A DNA stretch of 64,000 nucleotides from Rhyacichthys aspro (taxonomy: Eukaryota; Chordata; Actinopteri; Gobiiformes; Rhyacichthyidae): positions 11,985,640-12,049,639 of the forward strand of contig CM072152.1 in the NCBI GenBank assembly GCA_036850595.1, in the 5' to 3' direction. Shown here one piece after another: positions 61,116-64,000 of this stretch (positions within the stretch are counted from its first letter, which is position 1; every line of letters begins with the position of its first letter). The notes below the pieces were generated by a model. The model had not been told where the DNA came from. It did not search any database and worked only from the letters and a program-made list of their open reading frames with translations. Both the position numbers and the translations under genes were made by a program.

Positions 61116-62881
61116 CCAGCTTGAAAGGGCCTACTTTTATCAACAAGGGACAGTGGATTTGTGGATGATGCGTAAAGGGAGGACTCACCCACCGAGGGAG
61201 CGCAGTCTCAACAGTCTTACCTTGTCCTCTTAAGCAGCTTCACAAAACACTCAGTTGTCTAATAGCTTTTGGAGTGTGTTTTGACATGAATGAAGGAGGA
61301 GAAGGTCAGATGGTTGATATTGACTTTCTGTCTTTGGTGCAATGGTGGCTTGAGCACATAAGGGTAAATGAGGCATAGATGTAGGAGATGCTGAGAGAAC
61401 TGCACATTTGATTTCTCTCTTCTGAGTGAATTTGTTTACATGTGGAGAACTTTGCATTGTTTCCCCACAGCTGTAATCCAGATTTTTATTAATATCAGCT
61501 TGATTCAAGTGGTGTTTTGAAGTCATTGCTGTTTTTACAGATTACTGGTGACTTTTATTTTCTTTTAACTGTAATGAATTGACAGTGCTCTGCTGTTGTT
61601 TCTGTTCACTTTCCTTTCATGCAGGTTGTACGTTTTCTTATCTAGTTTTGCTTCACTTGTTCTACATTGATCCTTTTCTGTCCTTTTTACTCAATTTTTT
61701 TTTTTTTTTTTTCAATTTCAGCTTGTGTGACCAACTTTTTCCTGTCCTTACTCACAGCACTTCCCATCGCTTCTCACAGCACTAAACCAAGAATGACGCC
61801 TTGCATCTGTAATTTTGCCCTAGAATCAGACTTGCTACTGGATCAAGGAATAATAATATTAATAACAATTAGGGTGTTGACTTGTTTCCTTTTGATGTGT
61901 GAAGTCAGTAACACTGGTCTTGCCACCAACAGGACATACGGACATTTCACTTGGTGTTGTGACCCTGCCCTCTGGGCCAACTGGATCTCTGTCCTGGAGG
62001 CTTTCCCACTGCAGAGTAATCTTTGACATACTTGAAGAGCAGTTAAAGTGCTCAAAGACTCAGTGCTTCCGTACGGTTTCTATTAGTGACAATGAAATAG
62101 TAATACTTTTTAGTTTTTTTTTTTTATTTTTTAAAAATAAATTTGCTGTTTAAAATGTGTAACTGAAGTTTTTATTCTTGCTCCTGTAAGTATGAAGGTA
62201 TGGGAAACGTACGGATAGAGACTGGTTACCCATATTGAACATTTAGTTTTTGCTTGCATTTAACACCATTATCTGTTGGCACATTTTGTTTCTTCCATGG
62301 GTAAAAAAGCTTTTGTAACATTTAGGCTTCAGTATATTTACCAGGTTAAATACACTAAATTACAGTCAAAGGTTTTGTAAACAAACCAAGCCCAATTACA
62401 CATCCTGTTTTAGTGCTTATCACTGAAGTCAAATTCAGGCTTTAGTGTTTTTGAAAATGAACTCAAGCAACTTGTAAGTTTTCATGATTTCAAGTCCTTC
62501 AAGGTGCACCTCAGTGGTTCACCATAAATCTGACCTGGGATCAATTCCCCCCTGGGTCATTTCCCCAATGTCATTCTTCTTACCCTTTTTCCTGTCTGTA
62601 TACTATCCGAATCTGTTAAAGGAGTGTAATGGTAAAACACAGAGCAGTAGGTTTACAGATACTTGCCATTACATGTGTTCAGATAAAGATTTCCATGATG
62701 TGCATATTTTCACTGAAGTTTTCATGAACACATTACACTTTCTAAACACCTGTTCTAATGTAACAAATAGAAGCGCCACTGAATGCAACTCTGATCACCA
62801 CAAAGTGCACCACGAGTCAGAGCTCTGAAGATTAAGATTTTATTTCATAACTAAAGTAAAAACATTACATTAAGAATTAAG
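61116..62881. other. tmcc1 3' UTR and convergent gap to h1-8
   Basis: The tmcc1 3' UTR probably runs to AATAAA at 62136-62141. TTTATT at 62839-62844 is a likely minus-strand polyadenylation signal for h1-8, only about 40 bases past its stop codon. A possible degenerate SINE lies at about 62500-62640. No other gene is seen. Confidence 0.5.
62500..62640 (+). repeat. Possible degenerate tRNA-type SINE
   Basis: A tRNA-like head (CACCTCAGTGGTTCACCAT, then the box B-like GGGATCAATTCC) is followed by TCATTTCCCCAATGTC. That word closely matches ATCATTTGCCCAATGTC of the SINE at 31374-31543. The tail is eroded and no target duplication was found, so the call is tentative. Confidence 0.45.
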
Positions 62882-63988
62882 TTACTCCGAGGCCTTCTTC
62901 CCTCGTTTCCCTAGTGCTTTTGTTGCTGGGCCATCGCCATCAGCTTGTGCAGGCTTTCTCTTGTTCTGTGCCGCCTTTCCTGTCTTCTCTGGCTTCTGCT
63001 CCTTCTCCGGTTTCTGCTTCTGCTCCTTCTCCTTCGCAGCCTTTCCTTTGGGTTTCACTGACTCAGAGTCTCCTCCTTCCTCAGTCTCTGCTGCTTTTTT
63101 AACTCTGGTCTTCTTTGCTGGGGCAGCCTTTGAAGAGGAGCCTTCTTCATCCTTGGACTTGGGTTCCTAACAGGGCACAACATATGAGATTCAAGCCAGA
63201 AGATCACTCACACACAGTTTCTTTTCATAATGCAACACCTCAGATGAATTGTCCTCTTCTTTTGATGCAGCTTTCTTTTTGGCACCTGAAATCCAAGTAC
63301 ATTTTAATAGAATGTATGATTTCATAAAGTGTAACCAATAATCAATACTGTACCATTTTTCTTGGGCTTCTTGGCTTCACCCTTTGCTCCCTGCTTCGCT
63401 GTTTTTGGGGCCTTTGGCACATTGGGATCTACATTCTCAGCTTTTGCCTTTGCCTCTTTTTTTGGTGCAAGCTTTAGTCAGAACAACAAACATGTAATTA
63501 GCACACGCCTCTATTGGTAAGATACAAAATCCAAAAAGACACTTTACCCTAAATTTGCCCGTGGCGCCCGTCGTTACAGTGGAGTTGGCAGGCCTCACTA
63601 AAGTGCCGTTCTCAATACCCTTTTTCAGTGCTTTGCGGACCAAGTGCTTCAGCCTCACCAGGTCCACCGAGGGGTACTTCTGTTTAATGTAATTTTGAAT
63701 CGCTTGAGACGAGACTCCTTTTCTGGAGTCGAGCTCTTTCAGTGCTTCTCTGACCATGATGGCTGTGGAGGGGTGCGTCGAGAGTTTACGCAGCGCCGCA
63801 GCATCTAACAACAACCGTGAAGGAATCAAATGAGTACTGACAACAGGTAGGCATCGACTGAGATATTAGTTTAATGTAAGTGTTAAGTGTAATTTAGTCG
63901 ACAGACCTGTTTTCTTCTCTTTTTCTTCAGCGGGGGCCGCGCTGGAGGGAGGCTCAGCAACGGCTACTGCTGCCTTTTTTGGAGCCAT
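62882..63988 (-). CDS. h1-8: Oocyte-type linker histone H1 (H1.8/H1M/H1FOO family)
   Basis: This is a linker histone of the maternal type that compacts chromatin in oocytes and early embryos before somatic H1 takes over. Five exons in transcript order: 63907-63988, 63548-63804, 63354-63471, 63239-63285, 62882-63166. They give 262 aa. A short N-terminal tail (MAPKKAAVAVAEPPS) precedes the winged-helix globular domain at about residues 35-112 (HPSTAIMVREALKELDSRKG, YIKQKYPSVDLVRLKHLVRKALKKG, TTGATGKFRLAPK). A Lys/Glu/Ala-rich C-terminal tail follows. Four introns rule out a replication-dependent somatic H1. VDLVRLKHLVRKAL...LVRPANS...GATGKF is the H1M/H1FOO pattern. In human, H1-8 also lies close to TMCC1 on 3q21-22, which supports the call. 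Confidence 0.9.
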
Positions 63989-64000
63989 TAGTGGAATAAA

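Noticed and set aside
1..64000. CRISPR arrays, prophage, operons, rRNA or tRNA genes, or a new multi-gene defence-like system
   Set aside because: Gene structures are spliced vertebrate genes throughout, and no repeat-spacer pattern or prokaryotic gene cluster was seen on either strand.

Overview
The window is vertebrate nuclear DNA. Every gene is split by GT-AG introns, many only about 70-300 bases long, and the proteins match vertebrate families. Short introns, tRNA-type SINEs, Tc1/mariner-type debris and an h1m-type linker histone point to a teleost fish, probably one with a compact genome. I see no prokaryotic, phage or CRISPR features.

Layout from left to right: the 3' end of spen (+, 2-3272); prkar2a (-, 4876-7779); slc25a20 (-, 8515-11027); nckipsd (-, 12877-17864); ndufaf3 (+, 18403-19724); a divergent Rab GDI (-, 20720-23027); tmem43 (+, 23634-26005); rhoa (-, 27424-28822); a gene-poor 4.2 kb stretch holding a SINE; twf2 (-, 33064-36598); a wdr82-like gene (-, 38131-40070); a mitochondrial RluA-type protein, RPUSD3/4-like (+, to 42659); qrich1 (-, 43521-47100); a PRRT3/4-like multi-pass protein (+, 49883-51934); tmcc1 (+, untranslated exons from about 53200, CDS 57746-61115); and an oocyte-type linker histone h1-8/h1m (-, 62882-63988). 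I rebuilt exon chains by hand. All chains keep phase, and several predicted lengths equal the human protein from memory: SLC25A20 301 aa, NDUFAF3 184 aa, RHOA 193 aa.

This is conserved synteny rather than an operon-like system. Human counterparts of most genes lie on 3p21 (PRKAR2A, SLC25A20, NCKIPSD, NDUFAF3, RHOA, TWF2, WDR82, QRICH1), 3p25 (TMEM43, PRRT3, RPUSD3) and 3q21-22 (TMCC1, H1-8). SPEN (1p36) is the outlier. Three head-to-head pairs (nckipsd/ndufaf3, gdi/tmem43, wdr82-like/rpusd) have start codons about 0.5-0.7 kb apart and probably share bidirectional promoters. CCGGAAG/CGGAAGT ETS-type sites lie in these gaps.

The most notable observations are: a 1 kb fold-back element built from two inverted copies of a Tc1/mariner 3' end, ending two bases from a prkar2a splice donor; an RluA-family protein whose catalytic HRLD motif has become LGLE; apparently fast-evolving GDI and WDR82 copies in families that are normally near-invariant; a 42-nt exon that adds 14 residues to the twf2 linker; and in-frame minisatellites in qrich1 and nckipsd. 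I found no clearly new multi-gene system.
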